A stretch of DNA of 64,000 nt, taken from Chryseobacterium sp. OV279. GTDB lineage: Bacteria; Bacteroidota; Bacteroidia; Flavobacteriales; Weeksellaceae. Below, in pieces: positions 8,671 through 16,677 of the stretch. The DNA is taken from assembly GCF_900128945.1 (NCBI RefSeq), contig NZ_FQUD01000001.1, positions 1 to 64,000 of the forward strand, written 5' to 3'. The stretch's first letter is position 1, and each line of letters begins with the position of its first letter. The notes under the pieces are model-generated. The model did no database searches and had not been told where the DNA came from. It worked only from the letters and a program-made list of their open reading frames with translations. Position numbers and translations under genes: made by a program.

Positions 8671-10206
8671 TTACTGAAGCCACCATGGTTTGGAACGGAT
8701 GTCGTCATTTCCTCCGTACTGGGCTGCCAGTGCTGCTTTCAGGTTGGAGCTGTTGTAGTTGTATTCAGCCTGCGGATATCTGAATCTGAACGGTGCAGAA
8801 ACTCCGTCTTTCAGTGGATATTCCGGATATCCCGTTCTCAGATAATCATAGTAGGAAGTCCATTGGCTCTGGTGAAACATCGTCATATATTTCTGAGTCA
8901 TGATTTTTTCCAGACGTTTTTCCAGCAGATCAGAATCACTGTAAACCACCAGCGGCGATGCAAGATATTGATTCACATCAAATCCTGAAAAATATTGTCC
9001 CGGATTTTTTACATACGTCTGATAAAAGCTGAAACTGGCTTTAATGGCATTGTCATAATGCGTTTTTGCAGATCCTGAAATCCATCCTCTGCTGGCCGCT
9101 TCTGCAAGAATAAACTCAAGTTCCGGATAGCTTAAGATGGAAGAAGGTTCATTGGTAGGATCTTTATAGAAACGGTCGTTGACTTTTGAAATATTTTTTG
9201 CAGTGATCAAAGCGGCATTATCCAAATAAGAAGAATTGGGATCTCCTCCATTATATCCTGTAAAATCAGTAACAGGTTTTCCCGCTTCTTTGGCACCTGT
9301 AGTCTGCGCTGCAAAAGTGAAAAGACGAGGATCCTGTCTCAGTTTAAACAGATTGATAAAATAATTCGCCATATATAAACTCGACCCGTAACCACTGTTG
9401 TTGAACATGGTATATCGGCTGTCCGCAGCATCGGCAAACTTAAGTTCTCCGTTATCTGAAATGGAAGTCATTAAAGGTTGGTTATTGGCAATAGATGCAA
9501 ATTCAGAAGTTACGCTATAACTTCCTAATGTCATTTTTTTAGACATGGTGATTAAAATCTTGAGTCTAAAAGAATTGATCAGTTTTTTCCATTTGGTAGC
9601 ATCACCGTTGAAAACGATGTCTCCTTCTATTTTATCTGTGGTATTGATCAGATCATTAGCTTCTTTCAATTCTGATAAAATTCCGGCCATTACCGTTTCC
9701 TGGCTGTCATATTTTGGCTGGATAATTCCTGATTCCCCTTTTACGGCTTCTGTGTAAGGGATGCTGCCGAATTTTAAGCTTAAATTAAAAAAATGATACG
9801 CTCTGTAGAATTTACCAATAGCCTGGTAGTTCTTATTGTTGAGCTTTGCGGCTTCGTCCATCATTTTCCCTACATTGAGAAGATTTTTGGTATAGGCTTC
9901 AAAAGAGGCATCATTCCATTTCATGTATTGATAGGAATTTTCACCGTCTGTCCCGATCATCATCCTGGAAGCATACATATTGTCACCATTGACCTGGAAC
10001 GAATTTTTAGATACATACGTTAAAAGAACTTTAGGATCTACTGTAGGCTGATCATTAGGGTTTTCATTGATTTTATCGAGATCAGATTCACAAGATGCCA
10101 ACAGCATGAGCCCTGCAAAAACAGCCGATTTTATACTGAATCTTCTAAGTGATTTTGCCGTTCTACCATTTTGAGATTTAGCGATAGTATTGATATTGTT
10201 TTTCAT
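8671..10206 (-). CDS. SusD/RagB-family nutrient-binding lipoprotein
   Basis: A 511-residue outer-membrane lipoprotein that would act as the lid and substrate-binding partner of the SusC-type transporter encoded 19 bases upstream. The lipobox LLAS-C is at about residue 39, after an unusually long n-region; the next part (ESDLDKINENPNDQPTVDP) is the standard start of SusD-like-2 proteins. TPR-like helices follow, and the C-terminal part contains PELEFILAEAASRGW and LEKIMTQKYMTMF, both typical. The co-encoded phospholipase C suggests that the pair handles phospholipid products such as glycerophosphodiesters or phosphorylated head groups, not a glycan; this is inference from position. Confidence 0.92.
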   Translation of the reverse strand: MKNNINTIAKSQNGRTAKSLRRFSIKSAVFAGLMLLASCESDLDKINENPNDQPTVDPKVLLTYVSKNSFQVNGDNMYASRMMIGTDGENSYQYMKWNDASFEAYTKNLLNVGKMMDEAAKLNNKNYQAIGKFYRAYHFFNLSLKFGSIPYTEAVKGESGIIQPKYDSQETVMAGILSELKEANDLINTTDKIEGDIVFNGDATKWKKLINSFRLKILITMSKKMTLGSYSVTSEFASIANNQPLMTSISDNGELKFADAADSRYTMFNNSGYGSSLYMANYFINLFKLRQDPRLFTFAAQTTGAKEAGKPVTDFTGYNGGDPNSSYLDNAALITAKNISKVNDRFYKDPTNEPSSILSYPELEFILAEAASRGWISGSAKTHYDNAIKASFSFYQTYVKNPGQYFSGFDVNQYLASPLVVYSDSDLLEKRLEKIMTQKYMTMFHQSQWTSYYDYLRTGYPEYPLKDGVSAPFRFRYPQAEYNYNSSNLKAALAAQYGGNDDIRSKPWWLQ

Positions 10207-10225
10207 TGTTCAGGATACTTATTAA

Positions 10226-13200
10226 TTAAAATTTAAGATTAAATCCGATTCCGATCCATCTGCTGGAAGGATCTTGGATATCATTCACGTCTTTTGAACC
10301 GATCTGGTAGTCAGGATCAGAATAAAGATTCTTGGATTTTTTCCACATCGCCAGATTATAAGCTGAAATATTGGCGGTGAAATTTTTGATCATTCCTTTC
10401 GGATTAAGGAGATAAGAGAAGTCATATTCCAGCACTACAGATCTCAGTTTGATAAAAGTTCTGTCGAAAACATTCGCAAACAGTTCGCTTTCGTCCTGTG
10501 TTACCCTGGCCTGGTAAGGATAATTCTGTGCCCATTCCTGAAAGTTGATCGGTTTTGTGTGAGGCGTATAGGTTCCCGTAGTGGCATTGTAATTGACTCC
10601 ATCCGGAACGAAATAATAAGTTCCCGGATTGGCATATTCAAGATCTCTGTACTCCGTTGAGTTCGGGTGTTTTCCACCCCACCACATTTTTTCAACAACC
10701 TGGGATCTCATGACACCGCCTATGCTTCCGTCGATTCCGATATTCAGGGTGAATTTTTTATATTTGAATGTGTTATTGAAGCCAAATGTCCAGTCCGGAT
10801 TGAAATGACCCAGATTGCTTGGTGCATCTGCTCTTGTCGGCATTCCTGTTTTGGCATCCAGAATGACCTTGCCGTCCGGAGATTTCTTCCAGGTATAATC
10901 ATAGAAGCTGTCCATTCTTTCACCTAGTTTGATGTTGTTATAGTTCAGCATATTGTCGTAGATCGAAGTCAGTTTCTGTTCGTAAGTACTCCAGTTGATT
11001 AAAGATTTCCACGTGAAATTGGCTGTTTTTACAGGAACCAGACCCAGGGAAATCTCCAGACCTTTCGTTGTATACTCGTTGCCGTTTACATATTGAGACG
11101 TAAAACCTGATGATGATGCAGTCGGGAACTGAAGAATATTATTATAGTCGAGTGTTCTGAAATAAGTAACATCCAAAGTAAGCCTGTTCTTGAATAATCC
11201 TGCACTCATTCCAAGTTCATAAGATTTGGTCTGTTCAGGTTTTAAAGAGTTTTCAATATTCAGGATCGTAGGATAATTGAACATCGGGTTTCCGTTGAAA
11301 GTAGCGCCCTCATTGTTAAAGTAATAGTTTCTGGTTGAATACGGCTTAAAATCATAAGCTACCTTCGCCCACGAAGCTGAAAGTTTTAAAAGACTTACCG
11401 CTTCCGGCATTTTTACCAGATTTGAAATCACTGCACTTACTGATGCAGAAGGATAGAAGTAAGATCTGTTGGCTTTCGGAAGGGTGGAAGACCAGTCATT
11501 ACGTCCGGAGACGTTGATGAAAAAGGCATCATACAAACCGATATCAATGGTTGAGTACGCACTGTAGATTAGTTTTTCTTTAAGGTAATCAAAGTATTTT
11601 ACGGCACCTGTGGAGTTTTCTAGTGAATACAGCTCAGGAATCTTCAATCCGTCTGTTGAAGCATTGTCTACGTTGTTTTTATAGTAAAAGGTAGAACCTC
11701 CGGCATTGATGGTAAAATCGAAATTATCCGAGATCTTTTTCTTGTAGGTAGCCAGTACATCAGAGTTCAGATTCCAGGTTTTGGTATCATTCAGAAGATA
11801 ACCACCGCTTCTTGGAGCACTGTAATTGAAGTAAGAATATGGACTGAAAATTTCCTGCTTATTGTGATTTTCAACTAACGATATCTTACCTTTTACAGAG
11901 AAATCTTCCGTGGCTTTATATTCCAGACCCGTCTGTGCATTGATGACATTGGTTCTGTTCTTGTTTTTATAATACTCAGCTCCGAACCATGGGTTATTGT
12001 ACCATGCATAATTCCAGTTGGCCTGTGCAGTGCCCTGTTTACCCGGAACCCACATATGGTTTTTAAGATCTCTTCCGTCTACATCTGCTCCCATCCAGAT
12101 CAGAATGGTGTACATATGTCCGCTTGGATTGTAATCGTAGTTCGGAATATTGGGCGTAAAGGTTTGATTGAAATTGAATTTGGTATCAAAAGTCAGCTTT
12201 TCACCTAAATGATTTTCAGAAGAGAAATTGACCCCGTAACGCTGAAGATAAGATCCGGGAACCCTGTCATCATAATTCATGAAGTTTCCGGAAACCCTAT
12301 AGATATCTTTGTTGTTTTTATAACTGATCGCGAAACTGTTGTTGTTAATGACAGCCGGCTTTAAAAATGTACTTAAGTTATCGTGGTATTTCCAGTCGAT
12401 TGGAACTCTTTCGTATCTTGACTTATCATTGTACTGCGTTCCGGTTACCGCACCATACCAAGGCGTTACCTGTCCTGTCAGTTTATCTCTGATCGGGCTG
12501 TTCCACTGGGCAATTTGCCGTCCCGGAATAAATTTTGGTCCCCAGATCATATCACCGTCATTCACACCACCGTCAGCCCCGTCCCAGAATTCATATTTTC
12601 CCTGTGAACCGTTTCCGTATTCAGTCTGGGTTTTGGGAAGGTTGGTAAATCCTGTGGTCACCATGGTATTTTGAGAGAACTCTACCGAGAAACCATTCTT
12701 CTTAGCATTTTTAGTAGTGATCAAAACAGCTCCGTATCTTCCTCTTGAACCGTAAAGGGCAGAAGCGGTGGCCCCTTTCAGAACGTTGATGTTGGCAATA
12801 TTATTAGGATCCAGATTCTGGAAAACTTCTTTTTCTACAATCACCCCGTCGATAACGAAAACCAGATTGGAATTTCCTCTCAAAGTAAACTGTGGTGCCT
12901 GCTGCATTCCGGTAGGATTGGACACATTCAGACCCGCCACCTGTCCTGAAAATAAGTTTCCTATACTCGGCGTGGTGATGGTTTCAAACTGTTTGGTACC
13001 CACTTCCTGAGTAGAGTAGCCGATTTTTTCTTTCTTCTTGGCAATACCCAAAGCTGTAATGACAACACCTTCAATCTGCTTTTCGCTTGCTTTAGTCAAA
13101 ACAACAGAATATTGTCTTTTAGTAGAAACTTCCACCGTATACATGGAAAAATCAGGAGCATAAAACTCAAGGATGTCTTTGGGATTGGCAGAGATGGTAA

Positions 13201-13372
13201 AATTACCACTTTCGTCAGTCACCGTGGTTTTTCCGGTGTTTTTGTCAGTAATACTTACGCCGGAAACGCTGGAGCCGTTTTCGGATTTTACATTTCCGGT
13301 GATGTTAATTTCCTGGGCAGTAAGATAAAGGGGGAGTAAAAAAACAGCAAAAGTAGCTAAAGTCTTCTTCAT
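10226..13372 (-). CDS. SusC/RagA-family TonB-dependent outer-membrane transporter
   Basis: A 1048-residue transporter: signal peptide (~1-20, LPLYLTAQ), a carboxypeptidase-D-like domain (INITGNVKSENGSSVSGVSI, residues ~20-100), a TonB-dependent plug (about 110-230, with PQFTLRGNSNLVFVIDGV and NVLKGATASALYGSRGR) and a large 22-strand-type barrel ending in an aromatic residue (GIGFNLKF). An upstream in-frame TTG at 13387 overlaps the promoter-like box CAAATTTA (minus-strand TAAATTTG), so the ATG at 13372 is the better start. It forms an operon with the following SusD gene (19-base gap) and probably with phospholipase C. Three 11-bp-spaced NTAA repeats lie just upstream (see the regulatory entry). 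Energy comes from TonB-ExbBD, not encoded here. Confidence 0.93.
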   Translation of the reverse strand: MKKTLATFAVFLLPLYLTAQEINITGNVKSENGSSVSGVSITDKNTGKTTVTDESGNFTISANPKDILEFYAPDFSMYTVEVSTKRQYSVVLTKASEKQIEGVVITALGIAKKKEKIGYSTQEVGTKQFETITTPSIGNLFSGQVAGLNVSNPTGMQQAPQFTLRGNSNLVFVIDGVIVEKEVFQNLDPNNIANINVLKGATASALYGSRGRYGAVLITTKNAKKNGFSVEFSQNTMVTTGFTNLPKTQTEYGNGSQGKYEFWDGADGGVNDGDMIWGPKFIPGRQIAQWNSPIRDKLTGQVTPWYGAVTGTQYNDKSRYERVPIDWKYHDNLSTFLKPAVINNNSFAISYKNNKDIYRVSGNFMNYDDRVPGSYLQRYGVNFSSENHLGEKLTFDTKFNFNQTFTPNIPNYDYNPSGHMYTILIWMGADVDGRDLKNHMWVPGKQGTAQANWNYAWYNNPWFGAEYYKNKNRTNVINAQTGLEYKATEDFSVKGKISLVENHNKQEIFSPYSYFNYSAPRSGGYLLNDTKTWNLNSDVLATYKKKISDNFDFTINAGGSTFYYKNNVDNASTDGLKIPELYSLENSTGAVKYFDYLKEKLIYSAYSTIDIGLYDAFFINVSGRNDWSSTLPKANRSYFYPSASVSAVISNLVKMPEAVSLLKLSASWAKVAYDFKPYSTRNYYFNNEGATFNGNPMFNYPTILNIENSLKPEQTKSYELGMSAGLFKNRLTLDVTYFRTLDYNNILQFPTASSSGFTSQYVNGNEYTTKGLEISLGLVPVKTANFTWKSLINWSTYEQKLTSIYDNMLNYNNIKLGERMDSFYDYTWKKSPDGKVILDAKTGMPTRADAPSNLGHFNPDWTFGFNNTFKYKKFTLNIGIDGSIGGVMRSQVVEKMWWGGKHPNSTEYRDLEYANPGTYYFVPDGVNYNATTGTYTPHTKPINFQEWAQNYPYQARVTQDESELFANVFDRTFIKLRSVVLEYDFSYLLNPKGMIKNFTANISAYNLAMWKKSKNLYSDPDYQIGSKDVNDIQDPSSRWIGIGFNLKF

Positions 13373-13384
13373 TTTTTTTGAGAA

Positions 13385-13429
13385 CAAATTTAGCGGCGCA
13401 GTGTTACCAGTGTTTTAATGTGGTATTAA
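13385..13429 (-). promoter_or_regulatory. Promoter and TTAA direct repeats upstream of the first SusC gene
   Basis: The minus strand shows the Bacteroidota -7 box TAAATTTG (plus 13385-13392). Upstream on that strand lie TTAATAC, TTAAAAC and GTAACAC, starting at plus positions 13429, 13418 and 13407, exactly 11 bp apart. The middle copy is 26 bases from the -7 box. The array resembles those upstream of the second SusC gene and the PI-PLC gene, where the spacing is 27. A tandem 11-bp period is typical of PhoB/PhoP-type operators. Regulator identity is inference. Confidence 0.5.
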
Positions 13430-13575
13430 AATAAAAACACGATTTAAATATTTTTTAACAAAAACATTTAACATAATAATAAAACACAAAAAGCTCTCAT
13501 GTCTTAAGATTTGCTTTTATTTTACTATGTATTATATTCTCCAAAAACCTGAATTTTTATCGATGAATGAACAAA

Positions 13576-13723
13576 CTTTTTAAACACAAAGTTTTAAGAA
13601 TACAAAGAAGAAAATCAATTCGATGAAGCGTACGGATAAAAAGTGTGCTTATTCAGTGGCGCAGCCACATCTCTTTGCCTACCTTGAAACTAAGGTATAT
13701 AGTATGGAAACTTTGCGTTAAAA
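13576..13723. repeat. Structured intergenic repeat, copy 1
   Basis: An element of about 150 bp whose ends are a degenerate inverted repeat (TTTTTAAACACAAAGTTT / AAACTTTGCGTTAAAA). Inside lie three stems: AAGCGTAC/GTGTGCTT (13626-13650, with two G-U pairs), GTGGC-GCA-GCCAC (13656-13668) and ACCTTGAAACTAAGGT (13681-13696). A diverged copy with the same order of stems is at 43258-43434. The remainder of the 13430-13779 spacer holds no gene; a reading frame of 97 codons from 13645 only translates the repeat and the 3' end of the opposite gene. Confidence 0.75.
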
Positions 13724-13779
13724 TAAATTTTGGCAGATTGTATACCAGGTTGTTTCGAAGAATAATGAAAAATAGGGTC

Positions 13780-15384
13780 CTAGAATCTACTCAGGATACC
13801 CCAGTGAATCTTAATATCATTAAATTTAAAAGGATTTCCGAACTCATTACCATTCGAAAGCTGGAAACTCATCAGCCCAATCGGGATAAAAAAGTTAAAA
13901 CCAAGTCCGACACTGTAAAGCTTTGGCTTGACATTTAACGATTTATTATTAAGCTGACCGTATTGTCCAAAGAAGTCAAAAAATGCCTGGTTACCAATGA
14001 GATAACGATATTCTAATCCTGCGTAGTAATAAAAATCAGCGGCAAGAGATTTCTCATTGAAACCCCGCATGGAATTCCAGCCCCCGAACCGGTATAATTC
14101 ATTCGCGGAGAACTCAACTTTAGAATCCATCATCGCGCCTTCCGCTTTTATATTGAGGAAATGATTGCCGGAAATATGATAATTATGTTCCCCAAAGAAA
14201 TAGAACTGGTTCTGATTGGCTTTAATATTATCTTTACTGTAAGTCGTTGTAAGGTAATCGTATCCGGCATTGATCCTGGTTTTATAAAGGAAAAGATCAA
14301 TATCCGTTGGATCCGTCATTTCAAACCAGATTCCGAGACCTTTTTTGTTATAATCTTTCCCCTGAACATACAGCGTATCAATGATGCTCGATGTTTCCAG
14401 AGTTCCTCTCAGTCCGATTTTATTACGGTTGTTGATATGATAATAGAAAGCCGGAAGGAATTTTACATTGGCGAAAGTGGAATCCTGTCTGAAAATATTG
14501 ACTTTTAGATTCATTCCGACATTGGATTTAAGCAGGTACGGAATATCGGTCTGAAGATCGAAAGTCTGTCCTTTATCCGGGTTTCTCTGCCAGTACAGAT
14601 TGACTGTTTCAAAACCATTGAACATATTCCTGAAATTCACGTTCAGCGTTCCGTTCAGGGTAAATTTTTCTGTTTTATCATTTCCGAAACCGATCACCCC
14701 ATCGAAAGTATTCGTTTTTTTCTTTTCCATAAACAGGTAAATGCTTGTGGAATCTTTGGTGAATAAAGTTTGAGGAGGCCGCTCCAACGTAACGAAAGCA
14801 TGGCTCTGGAAATTTTTACTGATCGCAAGAAGATTTTTTTCGTCGTACGTTTTTCCTTTGAATTCCTTTTCCAGGTTTTTCATAAACCTTCTCGGAACCC
14901 TTTCGTAGCCTTTAACGACAAAACCATTGATCGTACGTTTGTCATTTTTATTGATATCCAGTTCTATCACAGGATAACCATTTTTCTGGCCTTTATATTT
15001 AGATTTCAGTCGGCTGAAAGAATAACCGTCATCAATGTATTTTTTGTTGATGCTTTTCTTTGTGGAATCTAAATTTTTGGTGAAAAAATCTTTCTGAATT
15101 TTTAGTTTCTGTGTAATGGAATCAGAAAGTTCCACATACGTTTCATTAAAGTTTTTTCCTTTTTCGTAGAAAATTTCTGTGCTGTCTCCTTTTGCTTTTA
15201 CGTCTTTCAGTTTTGTGAAGAAATAATTGCTTTGAGATAGAGAATCCAGAAATTTCACTGCAGAAACGGAATCTTTTACTTTTTTTCTGACCTTAGTTTC
15301 CGTGTCGATGAGCCAATACTGCTTCTTCTGCGCTTGTACAAAAACGCAGAACAGAACGAAAAATATTTTTAGAAATAACTTCAA
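13780..15384 (-). CDS. Omp85/TamA-like outer-membrane protein
   Basis: A 534-residue protein with a signal peptide ending FVQAQ (~19). Residues ~20-130 are polar and helical. A POTRA-like segment follows (INGFVVKGYERVPRRFMKNLEKEFKGKTYDEKNL, about residues 155-190), then a C-terminal beta barrel of the bacterial surface antigen (Omp85) type. The diagnostic lid-lock motif is FGGWNSMRGFNEKSL (RGF), and the protein ends in an aromatic residue (ILSRF). Such proteins insert or translocate proteins at the outer membrane; BamA proper is much longer, so this is a shorter TamA/FhaC-like member. The start codon is a TTG: an in-frame stop lies two codons upstream and the signal peptide begins directly. 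Monocistronic; neighbours do not specify a substrate. Confidence 0.85.
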   Translation of the reverse strand: MKLFLKIFFVLFCVFVQAQKKQYWLIDTETKVRKKVKDSVSAVKFLDSLSQSNYFFTKLKDVKAKGDSTEIFYEKGKNFNETYVELSDSITQKLKIQKDFFTKNLDSTKKSINKKYIDDGYSFSRLKSKYKGQKNGYPVIELDINKNDKRTINGFVVKGYERVPRRFMKNLEKEFKGKTYDEKNLLAISKNFQSHAFVTLERPPQTLFTKDSTSIYLFMEKKKTNTFDGVIGFGNDKTEKFTLNGTLNVNFRNMFNGFETVNLYWQRNPDKGQTFDLQTDIPYLLKSNVGMNLKVNIFRQDSTFANVKFLPAFYYHINNRNKIGLRGTLETSSIIDTLYVQGKDYNKKGLGIWFEMTDPTDIDLFLYKTRINAGYDYLTTTYSKDNIKANQNQFYFFGEHNYHISGNHFLNIKAEGAMMDSKVEFSANELYRFGGWNSMRGFNEKSLAADFYYYAGLEYRYLIGNQAFFDFFGQYGQLNNKSLNVKPKLYSVGLGFNFFIPIGLMSFQLSNGNEFGNPFKFNDIKIHWGILSRF

Positions 15385-15493
15385 TGCTCAATTTGTCTAA
15401 ACCATTAACTGATATTTTAAGAATTAATTCAAGATCACTTTATATCTTAATGGTTCAAACCTGTATTAAATAATTTTTTTTAAATAACTGAAT

Positions 15494-16282
15494 TTAGTCC
15501 AGTTTATTATACTTCTTCATCAGATTTTCATAGGTTCCCTGTGGAAGAATCCATTTCAACGGAACTCCGATCTTCTGCCCGAATTTACCAAAATAATAAT
15601 GGGCCTTCCATTTATTCTTATTCAAAAGATTGTCAACGTAGGTAGCTACCTCAAGAGGTTCGGTTCCATCGCCCACATGAGAATTCATCAAAGCATAGAC
15701 TTTATCAAATACACTTTTATACGGTGCGGAAACTTCCGTTCTTACCCTGTTCTCTGCAATATTCGTTTTAATGTCACCAAGGTGCAGCGAGCAGACATCG
15801 ATATTCCAGGGATAGACTTCATACCTCATCGCTTCCGTTACTTTGTCCAGTGCCGATTTTGATGCAGAATAAAAACCACGGAAAGGAAGTCCCATTTCAC
15901 TTCCGATACTCGAAATATTGATGATCTTTCCAAATTTGTTTTCACGCATTTTCGGAAGAACGGCGCTCATCATCTGAACAGAGCCTACAAGATTCAGGTT
16001 GAAAAGTTTTAAAATATCTTCCTTGGTAGAATCTTCCACAGCGCCCACCATTCCCATTCCGGCATTGTTGATCAGAACATCAATCTTCGATTCTGTTTTT
16101 AAAACTTCTGCGATTGCATTCTGAACGGCAAGGTTGTCAGTAACATCCGTCGGGATAGACGTGAAATACTGGCTTTCTGTATGTTTTCGGCTTAAACCGT
16201 ATACTTTATGGCCTTTCTTTCCAAAATATTCTGCCAGTACAAAACCTATTCCTGAGGAGGTTCCAGTGATGATGATCGTCAT
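15494..16282 (-). CDS. SDR-family NAD(P)-dependent oxidoreductase
   Basis: A 262-residue classical short-chain dehydrogenase. The nucleotide-binding motif TGTSSGIG is at residues 6-13, NNAG at 72-75, the active-site serine in NISSIGS (~124-125) and the Tyr138-x3-Lys142 pair in YSASK. The length is normal. No tail or extra domain distinguishes the substrate. It is transcribed away from the second SusC gene, with a shared 395-bp spacer, and lies 109 bases upstream of the Omp85-type gene on the same strand. Substrate unknown. Confidence 0.93.
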   Translation of the reverse strand: MTIIITGTSSGIGFVLAEYFGKKGHKVYGLSRKHTESQYFTSIPTDVTDNLAVQNAIAEVLKTESKIDVLINNAGMGMVGAVEDSTKEDILKLFNLNLVGSVQMMSAVLPKMRENKFGKIINISSIGSEMGLPFRGFYSASKSALDKVTEAMRYEVYPWNIDVCSLHLGDIKTNIAENRVRTEVSAPYKSVFDKVYALMNSHVGDGTEPLEVATYVDNLLNKNKWKAHYYFGKFGQKIGVPLKWILPQGTYENLMKKYNKLD

Positions 16283-16589
16283 TGAATTGTTTATAATTTT
16301 TTAGACTTTATAATTTTTGTTCGGGATGCCGGTGAACCGTTTTTTACCAAGTGTCACAACGTAAACCGTATTTCCAGCAAATGTAAAAAAAGAAAAGTGA
16401 ACTCTCTTATTTATTTACAGCTTAAAATCAGTCAGTCTTTTGACTTACAAAAGTTGAGTTATTCAAACTTAAAAGAAAGTTAACAGCGAAGAGGGTTGTA
16501 GTATAAATGAAATGATTAATTTAAAATATGTATCTATTTGATATTTAGATGTTTAAAATTATGCAAATGAATAGTGTTAATATAAATTG

Positions 16590-16656
16590 CTAATGTTTCT
16601 TAATAAAAACATAAGGAAATCTTAATGAACTGCCGGACAGACCTGCTCTAATTTTG
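16590..16656 (+). promoter_or_regulatory. Promoter and four TTAA-type direct repeats upstream of the second SusC gene
   Basis: CTAAT, TTAAT, ATAAG and TTAAT start at 16590, 16600, 16611 and 16622 (steps of 10, 11 and 11). The last is 27 bases before the -7 box TAATTTTG (16649-16656). The PI-PLC gene has an array with the same steps and the same distance. This is the layout of a tandem operator for an OmpR/PhoB-type activator abutting the -33 region. The remaining part of the 16283-16589 spacer has nothing that I can name. Confidence 0.55.
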
Positions 16657-16677
16657 CATCTAATAAAAAAGGATGAA

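Noticed and set aside
13645..13938. 97-codon open frame on the plus strand
   Set aside because: It reads through the structured repeat and then antisense to the 3' end of the Omp85-type gene; no start signal and no protein-like composition.
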